Of a DNA stretch of 13,738 nucleotides, positions 1 through 6,943 are shown one piece after another (position 1 is the stretch's first letter; every line of letters starts with the position of its first letter). Source of the DNA: JAAZBV01 sp964460435 (GTDB taxonomy: Bacteria; Desulfobacterota; DSM-4660; Desulfatiglandales; HGW-15). A model generated the notes under the pieces. The model worked only from the letters and a program-made list of their open reading frames with translations, was not told where the DNA came from and made no database searches. The position numbers were made by a program, and so were the translations under genes. The stretch spans positions 1 to 13,738 of the forward strand of contig CAYWRH010000119.1 in NCBI GenBank assembly GCA_964460435.1, in the 5' to 3' direction.

Positions 1-212
1 AATATACGAAGCAAAATCGGCAGAAGGAAACTTGCTGTTTTTGTACACTTTCAGACAAGAAGATTGTCTATAAATCCATACAATTCAACACTGTTCCGAT
101 GCTGAAAGGGCAAAAATTTTAACCTGCTGAAAAAACTAAAATATGGTCTTCACTGCCATGAATCTATGAGAATCCATGCTATCAGGGGATTTGGGCGCTT
201 TCAAAATAAAAA

Positions 213-229
213 ATATGGTGTAACCATAT
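213..229. repeat. Perfect 7-bp inverted repeat, possible operator
   Basis: The arms ATATGGT (213-219) and ACCATAT (223-229) are exact reverse complements around a 3-base centre, GTA. The element lies in non-coding DNA about 170 bases before the lipoprotein start. The short odd spacer suits a dimeric DNA-binding protein better than a stable RNA hairpin. No regulator is identifiable from this alone. Confidence 0.4.
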
Positions 230-329
230 GTGAATTTTACCTTTTTGGTAATAGTGGTATGAAAAATGCCTGAAGGTATTACAATTATATTTCGGGTAAT
301 CAAAATTACATTAAAAGTGTCTGGCCATT

Positions 330-348
330 AACCCTGAAATAGAGGGTT
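330..348. repeat. Small hairpin upstream of the lipoprotein gene
   Basis: AACCCT (330-335) and AGGGTT (343-348) form a perfect 6-bp stem around a 7-base loop. No run of T follows on either strand, so it is not a typical intrinsic terminator. Its right arm touches the proposed -35 box at 347-352, so it could be a regulatory site, or it could be chance. Confidence 0.35.
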
Positions 349-375
349 GCTGTGCGGAAGATAAAACAGTATAAA
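347..375 (+). promoter_or_regulatory. Candidate promoter for the lipoprotein gene
   Basis: TATAAA (370-375) matches the -10 consensus at five of six bases. It is spaced 17 bases from a weak -35 candidate, TTGCTG (347-352). Transcription would start near 382, leaving a very short leader that still includes the ribosome site AGGAG (384-388). The short leader and poor -35 keep confidence low. Confidence 0.3.
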
Positions 376-397
376 TATAAGAGAGGAGAATATTAAA

Positions 398-1348
398 ATG
401 AGACCGTTAATAATAAAAAATTCCCTTTTGATACTATTAATGATGATTCTCTGTGTTACCATTTCCTGCAACTCCGGAGAACGAGACACCCAGGATGCTG
501 TTCCAGTTACGCCCGGAACACATACTGCGCCGCCGTCAGACAACAATAATAATGATACATCTGATCCCCTTAATACAGGCGCTATAATTATTGATCATAA
601 AAATACGGATCTTGCGATGGTTCCGCTTGAATATATAGAGGCGGCAAAGGATGAGCTTCATATAGCCTATGGCCATACTTCTCATGGAAGCCAGATAACA
701 ACAGGAATGAGCGGATTAACAACCTTTGCTCACGCACCCTATGGAGGCGCCACCTACAGATGGAACAGCGGCGGGACTAACAATGCCCTTGACCTGCGTG
801 ATTCGCCATTCTCAGGTGCAAACGATCTTGGAAATCCCAACCGCACAGCCTGGGCCAATGCTACGCGCAGCTATCTTGATGCCCATCCTGAGGTAAATGT
901 TATTATGTGGTCGTGGTGCGGCCAGGCAGACGGCACTGAAGAGGAGATAAACCAGTATCTCAACCTGATGGATGACCTTGAGTCCGACTACCCTGATGTG
1001 ATGTTTGTTTATATGACAGGGCACACAAACGGAACAGGACTTGATGGAAATCTGCATCAGAGGAACCTCCAGATCAGAAATTTTTGTGAGGCCAATGGAA
1101 AAATACTGTATGATTTTGAAGATATAGAGAGCTATGACCCTGATGGCGAATATTATGGTGATCTGGATGTTACAGACAGTTGTGATTATAATGGCGGCAA
1201 CTGGGCCAGGGAGTGGCAGGCGAGCCATACTGAAGGGGTGGACTGGTATAACTGCTCATCAGCACACAGTGAGCCCTTGAATGCCAATCAAAAGGCATAT
1301 GCGGCATGGTGGCTCTGGGCAAGGCTCGCAGGCTGGGACGGAAATTAA
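398..1348 (+). CDS. Secreted lipoprotein of unknown function, possibly SGNH-hydrolase-like
   Basis: A 316-residue protein starting at ATG with AGGAG nine bases upstream. Residues 1-23 form a lipoprotein signal peptide: positive start (R2, K7), hydrophobic core, then TISC with the lipidated cysteine at residue 24. Asn rather than Asp follows, so outer-membrane sorting is possible. Residues 25-60 are a low-complexity linker rich in Pro, Thr, Asn and Asp. The folded part (about 62-316) contains GHTSHGSQ (92-99), NVIMWSWCGQ (167-176), MTGHTNGTG (206-214) and a C-terminal SSAHSEPLNANQKAYAAW stretch. The layout of an early Ser-containing loop, a central Gly/Asn loop and a late His-containing block before an amphipathic helix resembles SGNH hydrolases, but the canonical GDS and DxxH motifs are absent. 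The enzyme assignment is therefore only an inference. The next gene starts four bases after the stop codon ends. Confidence 0.85.
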   Translation: MRPLIIKNSLLILLMMILCVTISCNSGERDTQDAVPVTPGTHTAPPSDNNNNDTSDPLNTGAIIIDHKNTDLAMVPLEYIEAAKDELHIAYGHTSHGSQITTGMSGLTTFAHAPYGGATYRWNSGGTNNALDLRDSPFSGANDLGNPNRTAWANATRSYLDAHPEVNVIMWSWCGQADGTEEEINQYLNLMDDLESDYPDVMFVYMTGHTNGTGLDGNLHQRNLQIRNFCEANGKILYDFEDIESYDPDGEYYGDLDVTDSCDYNGGNWAREWQASHTEGVDWYNCSSAHSEPLNANQKAYAAWWLWARLAGWDGN

Positions 1349-1351
1349 CAG

Positions 1352-2137
1352 GTGTTAAATAATATTAATAAAATATATGATCAGGATATAGAATCAAACA
1401 CCTATGGATACTGCAATTCGTGTCAAAGTATCCATTATCTGGAACAGGAAGGCGCAAAACAATACTGCATTGATCTGATGAATACCCTTGAAGAAAAGGG
1501 CACTATAGATATAGATGCCCCTGAAGGCAATTCAGACCCCAGGCTGACGCTTGATTATATTAAAGGGGAGGCCAGGGGCCAGATGTTTGGTGTGCTTGAG
1601 TGTGCAGACGCTGGTGGAAAGTCACATATCCTAAAGGCCTTTTCAGGACAATATAATGGGGTATGGTATGTAAGGGGATGGGTACCTCCCCTGTTTGACA
1701 CTAAAGAGTTTGATATGATTGTCGAGAACGTTGATAAAGAGATAAAGCAGCTTGGTAAACTTATCAACAAGATTTCAAATGAACAAGATAGAGCCCAATT
1801 GATAGATAAACGTAAAAGACTGTCACAGGGCCTCATGAAAGAGATACACGGGCTCTACCGTGTGCATAATTTCAGATCAGAGGTAAGGCCCATTACCGCT
1901 TTCTTTAAAAATGGCATACCTGCTGGAGCGGGCGACTGCTGCGGCCCCAAGCTTTTAAATGCAGCCGCCAAAATGAATCTATTGCCAATATCTCTTGCGG
2001 AGATATTCTGGGGAAAGACAAATCCTTCAGGAACACGTGTTCAGGGTAATTTTTACGGCCCGTGCATGGAAAAGTGCCTGCCATTAATTGGCTTCATGCT
2101 TTGCGGAGCCAATTCAGACAGGTCTGATGATGAATAA
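1352..2137 (+). CDS. Stand-alone N-terminal accessory domain of RluA-type pseudouridine synthase
   Basis: A 261-residue protein from a GTG start with only a weak upstream GGA as ribosome site. I recognise it as the domain normally fused ahead of the catalytic domain in long (about 550-residue) RluA-family proteins. Shared landmarks are MFGVL (78-82), AFSG (96-99), WVPPLFD (110-116), a short charged coiled-coil (about 123-165), then GAGDCCGPKLLNAA (192-205), AEIFWG (216-221), FYGPCMEKC (234-242) and a final FML (248-250). The middle coiled coil is much shorter than in the long fused proteins. Cysteines at 21, 24, 196, 197, 238 and 242 might bind metal; this is inference. Its biochemical role is not established to my knowledge. 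It overlaps the catalytic gene by eight bases in another frame, which implies translational coupling. It is preceded by the lipoprotein gene with almost no gap. Confidence 0.8.
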   Translation: MLNNINKIYDQDIESNTYGYCNSCQSIHYLEQEGAKQYCIDLMNTLEEKGTIDIDAPEGNSDPRLTLDYIKGEARGQMFGVLECADAGGKSHILKAFSGQYNGVWYVRGWVPPLFDTKEFDMIVENVDKEIKQLGKLINKISNEQDRAQLIDKRKRLSQGLMKEIHGLYRVHNFRSEVRPITAFFKNGIPAGAGDCCGPKLLNAAAKMNLLPISLAEIFWGKTNPSGTRVQGNFYGPCMEKCLPLIGFMLCGANSDRSDDE

Positions 2138-2765
2138 ACCTACTGTAATATACAGGGATTCATCCATTGTGGTGGTCAACAAACCCGATGGTCTTTTGTC
2201 TGTGCCGGGTAAAGGGGCTGACAAACAGGATTGCCTTGCCAACCGCATAAGAGATATGTTTCCAGGATGCATCAAACAGCCGGCTGTTCATCGCCTTGAT
2301 ATGGATACATCAGGCATCATGGTCTTTGCATTAACAAAGGATGCACACAGAAATCTCTCCATTCAGTTTCAGGACAGAAAGGTAAAAAAGCAATACATTG
2401 CCGTTCTTGACGGCATTGTTGAAAAGGAGGGCGGGGAGATCAATCTGCCCCTTCGTGTGGATATTTCAAACAGACCCTTTCAGATATATGATCCAATCCA
2501 CGGGAGAAGCGGCATAACCCTTTGGGAAAAGATTGGGGTAACAGGTAACCGCACCAGGGTGCTCTTTACACCTTTAACAGGACGTACACATCAAATCAGG
2601 GTACATGCATCCCACCCGATGGGGCTTGGGTGCCCCATTGTTGGCGACAGGCTCTACGGCCATGTAAAACCCGGAGAGCGACTGCTTCTTCATGCATACA
2701 GCCTTACATTCAAACACCCGGTCAGTAATGAGGAAATGCTTTTCAAAAATGATCCACTGTTTTAA
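2130..2765 (+). CDS. rluA: RluA-type RNA pseudouridine synthase (catalytic domain)
   Basis: A 211-residue protein that isomerises specific uridines to pseudouridine in rRNA and/or tRNA. It opens with VIYRDSSIVVVNKPDGLLSVPGKG (residues 6-29), the classic RluA-family start. It has the catalytic motif HRLDMDTSG (54-62) with Asp57 as the nucleophile, KKQYIA, then GRTHQIRVH and GCPIVGDRLYG toward the C-terminus. Length and sequence resemble E. coli RluA (219 residues; 23S U746 and tRNA U32), but target sites cannot be read from sequence. Two tandem ATGs (2127 and 2130) are possible. The second sits seven bases after CAGG and overlaps the upstream stop codon region. The frame stays open back to 2088, but that would add residues that do not look like the family. 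The upstream cistron encodes the domain often fused to this one. Confidence 0.85.
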   Translation: MNKPTVIYRDSSIVVVNKPDGLLSVPGKGADKQDCLANRIRDMFPGCIKQPAVHRLDMDTSGIMVFALTKDAHRNLSIQFQDRKVKKQYIAVLDGIVEKEGGEINLPLRVDISNRPFQIYDPIHGRSGITLWEKIGVTGNRTRVLFTPLTGRTHQIRVHASHPMGLGCPIVGDRLYGHVKPGERLLLHAYSLTFKHPVSNEEMLFKNDPLF

Positions 2766-2768
2766 TAT

Positions 2769-2790
2769 CTCAAATTATACTTGAGTTTTT
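2769..2790 (+). terminator. Weak intrinsic terminator after the rluA-like gene
   Basis: CTCAA (2769-2773) pairs with TTGAG (2781-2785) around a 7-base loop and is followed directly by TTTTT and further T-rich sequence. The stem is only five base pairs with two G-C pairs, so termination would be inefficient. Its position, four bases after the stop codon, favours a real role. Confidence 0.4.
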
Positions 2791-2844
2791 GTTTGTTATA
2801 GTAAATAGATATTGGCAGGTATCTTTTTTATAGGGGGTACAGAG

Positions 2845-5622
2845 ATGCAGGTCAAACCTACATATGATGAACTGGAAAAAAGGGTTGAAGAGCTTGAGGC
2901 ATTAAACAGCAAGCTTTTTGCAAATGAAAAGAAATTTCAATCCTTTTTTAATCATGCCGGTATCGGCATCTGTATGATAGATTCCCTTACAGGCAAGATA
3001 ATCGAGTTTAATGATGTGGCCCACAACATGCTTGGTTATACCCGAGAAGAGTTTAGTGAGCTTTTTATCCAGGATATTGACAGCAGTGTCAATCAGGGCA
3101 CTATCTCCAAAAGAGGTGTGAAAAACGAAAGAGGTTCATATGTCTTTGAGACCCTCCACAGGACAAAAAACGGTGATCTCAGGAGTATGCTTATCAGCTA
3201 TGTCCCGATGGATATAGATGGCAGAAGACTAATCCAGGCTGTCCATATTGACAATACAAAACAGAAGGTGGCCGAAAAGGCCATGATGGAGAGCGAGGCC
3301 AGATACAGGGCAATCATAGACCTGATACCTAACGGGATAATCATAATTGACAGGGGTATAATTCTTTTTGCCAATAACGCATATGTCAAAATGATGGGCA
3401 TGAATGACATTAATGATGTCAAGGGAAAACATATATCCGAAATAGCAGCCTATTCATCTGAAAACATAATTGATGAGCATGATCTGTGTGATGAGGTGGA
3501 TATAAATGAACCCAGAAATGATACGGTTTTTTGCTTTATAAGGCCTGATGGCAAAAAGGTCTATCATCACGTCTATTCCACAAAAATAGATTATATGGGA
3601 AGATCTGTTATTTTAAGCATGATCAATGATGTCACCGCTGAAAAGGAAAGGGAATTGGAGCTTGTTTCAAGGGAAAAACGCTTTCGTGATATGGTGCAGC
3701 ATACAAAGGATGCGATTTTTATAACTGATTTTAATGACAACATCATTGAGGTAAACCAGCATGCCTGTGACAGCCTTGGTTATACTCGTGATGAACTTTT
3801 GTCTACATCCATGGTAAGAATAGATGAGAGTGTGGTTCCTGAAAAAAATGTAATACTCCTTGATCAGATGACCCCCGGTGTGCCTGTTACAAGGGAGGGC
3901 ATACATAGACGCAAGGACGGTTCAACCTTTCCTGTTGAGATACGGCTCTCACTTTTTGAATCCGGAGAAAAAAAATATATATGCGGCCTTGTGAGGGATA
4001 TAACAGAGCGCAAGGAGGCAGAAAAAAGGTTCATGGAGGCAGTCAAGACAGCGGAAGAGGCCAGTCAGTACAAGAGCGAATTCCTGGCCAATATGAGCCA
4101 TGAGATAAGGACGCCGATGAACGGCGTGATAGGCATGACCAGCCTGCTTCTTGATACGCCTCTGAATAGTGAGCAGCAGGAATATGTGCATACCATACGA
4201 AAGAGTGCGGATTCACTCCTTTCAATAATTAATGACATACTTGATTTTTCAAAGATAGAGGCAGGAAAGCTCGATATAGAGATACTTGAATTCAACCTGA
4301 GAAATGCCATAAGTGAGGCAATGGAGATACCATCTGTAAATGCCCATGAAAAGGGCCTTGAGTTTTCATATTTTATAGACCATGACATACCCTCTATGTT
4401 AAAGGGCGACCCTGGCAGACTCAGACAGATACTTATCAACCTGGTTAACAATGCGGTCAAATTTACAAAAGAGGGCGAGATTACAACCAGCCTGACACTT
4501 GTTAATGAAACAGATACCCATGCCAAGATCAGGTTTGAGGTAAAAGATACGGGTATTGGCATATCCCGGTCAGATGCCAGGAAGCTGTTTCAGTCTTTTC
4601 AGCAGGTGGATGCCTCAACTACCAGAAGATACGGCGGCACAGGCCTGGGCCTGAGCATCTCGAAAAAGCTAGCAGAGATGATGGGCGGTGAAATCGGCAT
4701 GGATAGCGAACCGGGCAAGGGGTCCAACTTCTGGTTTACTGCTGTTTTTGAAAAACAGATAAACATTAAAGATGATGAACCTCTCGTTCCTGATGAGATA
4801 AAAAACAAACGGGTGCTTATCGTTGATGACAGCAATACAAATCTGAAGATTCTTGGAGGATATCTCTCAAAATGGGGTTTAACCTATGATGAGGCACAGA
4901 GCGCTGAAGTCGCATTAAAACTGCTTAATGCGGTATCAAAGGCTGGCGCCCCCTATGATCTGATCATTACAGATATGCAGATGCCAGGCACAGACGGGAT
5001 CGAGCTGGGAAGAAATATCAAGGCCGATCCTGCCCTCAAGAACACAAGGATGATCATGCTCACCTCAAGAGGCATCAGAGGCGATTACACCGCAATGAAG
5101 AGGATCGGGTTTGACGGGTACCTTATAAAGCCTATAGGCAGAAACCAGCTCTTTGACTGTATAGTTACTGTGCTTGCAAGAAATCGCTCAGTGGAAAATC
5201 AATATGAAAAGCCTCTTGTTACCCGCCATACACTCTCTGATGACAGGGTCAAGAAGGTCAGAATCCTGCTTGCTGAGGATAATATAATAAACCAGAAGCT
5301 TGCATTGAGGCTTCTTGAAAAATTCGGGTTTCAGGCTGATGCTGTGGCAAACGGGGAGGAGGCTATTAAGGCCCTTGAAATAATCAACTATGATATTGTG
5401 CTAATGGATATCCAGATGCCCGTAATGGACGGATACAGGGCTACGGCTGTTATCAGGAGACCTGAATCAAAGGTTTTGAATCATGATGTAAAGATCATCG
5501 CCCTTACTGCACACGCAATGAAGGGAGACAGGGAAAAATGCCTGGAGGCAGGCATGGATAGCTACATCTCAAAGCCTATTAACCCCAATGAATTATACAG
5601 CGTAATAGATCAATACCTGTAA
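2845..5622 (+). CDS. Multi-PAS hybrid sensor histidine kinase with two receiver domains
   Basis: A 925-residue cytoplasmic hybrid kinase with no signal peptide or membrane span. A short coiled coil (about 5-30) precedes three PAS-type sensor domains (about 28-145, 150-272 and 277-397). Then come a HisKA dimerisation domain with the phospho-acceptor His419 in NMSHEIRTP, and a HATPase domain with N-box NLVNNAVKF (532-540), DTGIGI (568-573) and GGTGLGL (597-603). Two receivers follow: REC1 with DD (661-662), Asp710, Thr740, Lys762; REC2 with ED (811-812), Asp855, Thr888, Lys910. All catalytic residues are intact. The chosen ATG has AGGGGG eight bases upstream; a TTG at 2812 in the same frame lacks a comparable site. 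There is no Hpt domain or output domain, and no response regulator beside it, so it must signal to partners elsewhere or through its own receivers. Ligands of the PAS domains cannot be told from sequence. Confidence 0.93.
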   Translation: MQVKPTYDELEKRVEELEALNSKLFANEKKFQSFFNHAGIGICMIDSLTGKIIEFNDVAHNMLGYTREEFSELFIQDIDSSVNQGTISKRGVKNERGSYVFETLHRTKNGDLRSMLISYVPMDIDGRRLIQAVHIDNTKQKVAEKAMMESEARYRAIIDLIPNGIIIIDRGIILFANNAYVKMMGMNDINDVKGKHISEIAAYSSENIIDEHDLCDEVDINEPRNDTVFCFIRPDGKKVYHHVYSTKIDYMGRSVILSMINDVTAEKERELELVSREKRFRDMVQHTKDAIFITDFNDNIIEVNQHACDSLGYTRDELLSTSMVRIDESVVPEKNVILLDQMTPGVPVTREGIHRRKDGSTFPVEIRLSLFESGEKKYICGLVRDITERKEAEKRFMEAVKTAEEASQYKSEFLANMSHEIRTPMNGVIGMTSLLLDTPLNSEQQEYVHTIRKSADSLLSIINDILDFSKIEAGKLDIEILEFNLRNAISEAMEIPSVNAHEKGLEFSYFIDHDIPSMLKGDPGRLRQILINLVNNAVKFTKEGEITTSLTLVNETDTHAKIRFEVKDTGIGISRSDARKLFQSFQQVDASTTRRYGGTGLGLSISKKLAEMMGGEIGMDSEPGKGSNFWFTAVFEKQINIKDDEPLVPDEIKNKRVLIVDDSNTNLKILGGYLSKWGLTYDEAQSAEVALKLLNAVSKAGAPYDLIITDMQMPGTDGIELGRNIKADPALKNTRMIMLTSRGIRGDYTAMKRIGFDGYLIKPIGRNQLFDCIVTVLARNRSVENQYEKPLVTRHTLSDDRVKKVRILLAEDNIINQKLALRLLEKFGFQADAVANGEEAIKALEIINYDIVLMDIQMPVMDGYRATAVIRRPESKVLNHDVKIIALTAHAMKGDREKCLEAGMDSYISKPINPNELYSVIDQYL

Positions 5623-5628
5623 ATGATT

Positions 5629-5653
5629 AATGCTATTTGCCGCAGCATTTTTT
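5629..5653 (+). terminator. Possible terminator after the PAS hybrid kinase gene
   Basis: AATGCT (5629-5634) pairs with AGCATT (5644-5649) around a 9-base loop, followed by TTTT. It begins seven bases after the kinase stop codon and overlaps the last codons of the convergent SEC-C gene. It is therefore partly constrained by coding sequence, and the short stem is weak. Confidence 0.4.
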
Positions 5654-6121
5654 GTATTTAAGGCCGCTCCCGCATGGGCAGGGATCATTCCTGCCTATCT
5701 TTGGTGTTTCACGTATCACCTGTTTTGGTTTTGGCACAACACCATCCATGAATATCCATTTACCGTCTATCTTTTCAAATGAGGCAAGTTCATGATGGGT
5801 TATATCCTTTTTATTCTGTTTAAACCTGGCAACAAATTCCACTGTGCCCTTTTCATCATCAGGGCCGCCGTCAATTGTCTCTACGATCTCAAGCCCTTTC
5901 CATTCAGAATTCTTTGCCCAGTCCCTTGTCTCTTCTACATTAAAGTCCTTCTGCTGGGCAGGGGAGACGGTTTTATAGAGATAATCTATGTCAGCCTTCA
6001 CAAAGGCGCTGTATCTTGCCCTCATAAGTTTTTCTGCTGTCTCGGCCTCCTTTATACCCTTGATAAAGGGCTCGCAACACTCCTCATATGTTTTTCCGCT
6101 TGCGCAGGGGCATTTTTCCAT
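5633..6121 (-). CDS. ychJ: YchJ-family SEC-C motif protein
   Basis: A 162-residue protein with a SEC-C zinc-binding motif at each end: CPCASGKTYEECC (residues 4-16; Cys4, 6, 15, 16) and DPCPCGSGLKYKKCC (146-160; Cys148, 150, 159, 160). The C-terminal motif is the type found at the end of SecA, where it binds zinc. Between them lies an NTF2-like region (about 28-130) with RARYSAFVKADIDYL and WIFMDGVV, typical of the YchJ/UPF0225 family, whose function is not firmly established. Length is close to E. coli YchJ. The ATG is well supported by AAAGGAG with AGGAG seven bases upstream. It stands alone on the minus strand, convergent with the hybrid kinase and divergent from eda, and has its own promoter. 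Confidence 0.9.
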   Translation of the reverse strand: MEKCPCASGKTYEECCEPFIKGIKEAETAEKLMRARYSAFVKADIDYLYKTVSPAQQKDFNVEETRDWAKNSEWKGLEIVETIDGGPDDEKGTVEFVARFKQNKKDITHHELASFEKIDGKWIFMDGVVPKPKQVIRETPKIGRNDPCPCGSGLKYKKCCGK

Positions 6122-6170
6122 ATCTGTTCTCCTTTAAAATGAAGATCATTTTTAAAATAAGCGGAGCTAT

Positions 6171-6199
6171 CTATAATAATTATACCTGTTTTCTGTCAA
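6171..6199 (-). promoter_or_regulatory. Sigma70-like promoter for ychJ
   Basis: Read on the minus strand, a perfect -35 box TTGACA (6199-6194) is followed after 17 bases by TTATAG (6176-6171), or after 18 bases by TATAGA. Transcription would start about 40 bases before the ychJ ATG. A TATAAT also lies inside the spacer on the minus strand (from 6184), only nine bases from the -35 box, so it is not correctly spaced. Confidence 0.6.
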
Positions 6200-6207
6200 G
6201 AATAAGT

Positions 6208-6230
6208 TCAATAACAATCAAAAATATTGA
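6208..6230. repeat. Inverted repeat upstream of the eda cluster, possible operator
   Basis: TCAATA (6208-6213) and TATTGA (6225-6230) are exact reverse complements separated by 11 bases. The right arm overlaps the proposed -35 element of the eda promoter, the right place for a repressor site. It does not resemble the UxuR/ExuR operator as I know it, and 6-bp AT-rich arms can occur by chance. Confidence 0.3.
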
Positions 6231-6255
6231 TGAAAAAAAAGGATTATTGTATCCT
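6227..6255 (+). promoter_or_regulatory. Candidate promoter for the eda-kdgK-uxaC cluster
   Basis: TTGATG (6227-6232) and TATCCT (6250-6255) are spaced 17 bases apart, each matching consensus at four of six positions. Transcription would start about 35 bases before the eda ATG. This is the best-spaced pair I found in the 175-base divergent region for the plus strand, but it is only moderate. Confidence 0.35.
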
Positions 6256-6296
6256 CACGCAATTCCTTTCAAATAAAAAGATAACAGGCAGGATCT

Positions 6297-6932
6297 ATGG
6301 ATTCATTCAATATTTTTAAACGGTTTGACGAACTTAAAATCATCCCGGTCATTACAATCGAGAGGGTTGAATATACACTTGACCTGGCTGATGCGCTTAT
6401 TGAGGCTTCTCTTCCCTGCGCTGAGATTACCCTGCGCACAGATGATGCCTATACTGCTATCAATAAAATAGCAGGTTTCAGAAAAGAGGTGCTTCTGGGT
6501 GCCGGTACTGTGCTGAAGGTGGATCAGGTAAAAAAGGCTTGTGATATGGGCGCAGGTTATATTGTTACACCAGGTTTCAGCCCGAAGGTTGTTGAATACT
6601 GTCTTAATAACAATATTGCTGTTATACCCGGTACATGTACGCCAACAGATATTGGTATGGCGCTTGATTATGACCTTACCACTGTCAAATATTTTCCTGC
6701 CGGGAGTTTCGGCGGGGCAGGCGCTATCAGGGCAATGAGCGCCCCGTATCCAATGATGAGGTTTATACCCACAGGAGGGATAAACAAAAGTAACATGATG
6801 GACTATCTTTCACTATCCAGTGTGATTGCTGTAGGGGGCAGCTGGATGGTGGAGAGGGGTCTCATCAATAGTGGCAATTTCAGGGAGATTATCAGGCTGA
6901 CAAAAGAGGCTGTCAGCCTTGCCAGAGGTTAA
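6297..6932 (+). CDS. eda: KDPG/KHG aldolase (2-keto-3-deoxy-6-phosphogluconate aldolase)
   Basis: A 211-residue class I aldolase that splits 2-keto-3-deoxy-6-phosphogluconate into pyruvate and glyceraldehyde 3-phosphate, the last step of the Entner-Doudoroff and hexuronate routes. The Schiff-base lysine is Lys131 in VKYFPAG (130-136). The conserved Glu43 sits in AEITLRT (42-48), GAGTV is at 68-72, TPGFSP at 91-96 and the phosphate-binding GG region at 160-161 and 180-181. Length matches the family (about 213 residues). ATG start with AGG sequences four and eight bases upstream. It is first in a cluster: kdgK begins 11 bases after its stop, and that kinase supplies its substrate. This strongly suggests it serves KDG breakdown here. 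Confidence 0.93.
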   Translation: MDSFNIFKRFDELKIIPVITIERVEYTLDLADALIEASLPCAEITLRTDDAYTAINKIAGFRKEVLLGAGTVLKVDQVKKACDMGAGYIVTPGFSPKVVEYCLNNNIAVIPGTCTPTDIGMALDYDLTTVKYFPAGSFGGAGAIRAMSAPYPMMRFIPTGGINKSNMMDYLSLSSVIAVGGSWMVERGLINSGNFREIIRLTKEAVSLARG

Positions 6933-6943
6933 GAGGTGAAACA

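Larger units (their letters stand above)
1..397. other. Intergenic region before the lipoprotein gene
   Basis: About 400 bases with no convincing gene on either strand. All three plus-strand frames are open at the left edge but close by about position 119. The frame starting at base 2 ends at 73 and reads plausibly like the last 23 residues of a protein, but this is too short to call. The rest is AT-rich. It contains two perfect short inverted repeats (213-229 and 330-348) and a possible promoter just before the lipoprotein gene. No T-tract terminator is evident. Confidence 0.6.

Noticed and set aside
1..119. Possible 3' end of an upstream gene at the left edge
   Set aside because: All three plus-strand frames are open for only 23-38 codons, so no frame can be preferred without the flanking sequence.
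812..1228. Open minus-strand frame of 138 codons inside the lipoprotein gene
   Set aside because: It lies fully antisense to a gene with a clear signal peptide and ribosome site, and its product has no recognisable motifs.
2088..2129. Earlier ATG in the rluA-like frame
   Set aside because: The extra residues overlap the conserved end of the upstream cistron and do not resemble RluA N-termini. The ATGs at 2127/2130 fit better.
2812..2844. In-frame TTG that would extend the PAS kinase by 11 residues
   Set aside because: The ATG at 2845 has a strong AGGGGG at correct spacing, and the family-like sequence begins there.
4065..4562. Open minus-strand frame of 165 codons inside the PAS hybrid kinase
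   Set aside because: It is antisense to the HisKA/HATPase coding region, Ser/Leu-rich in the way typical of shadow frames, with no domain signature.
6172..6177. Perfect TATAAT on the plus strand upstream of eda
   Set aside because: No reasonable -35 lies 16-18 bases upstream, and it falls within the complementary -10 region of the ychJ promoter, so symmetry of the AT-rich DNA explains it.
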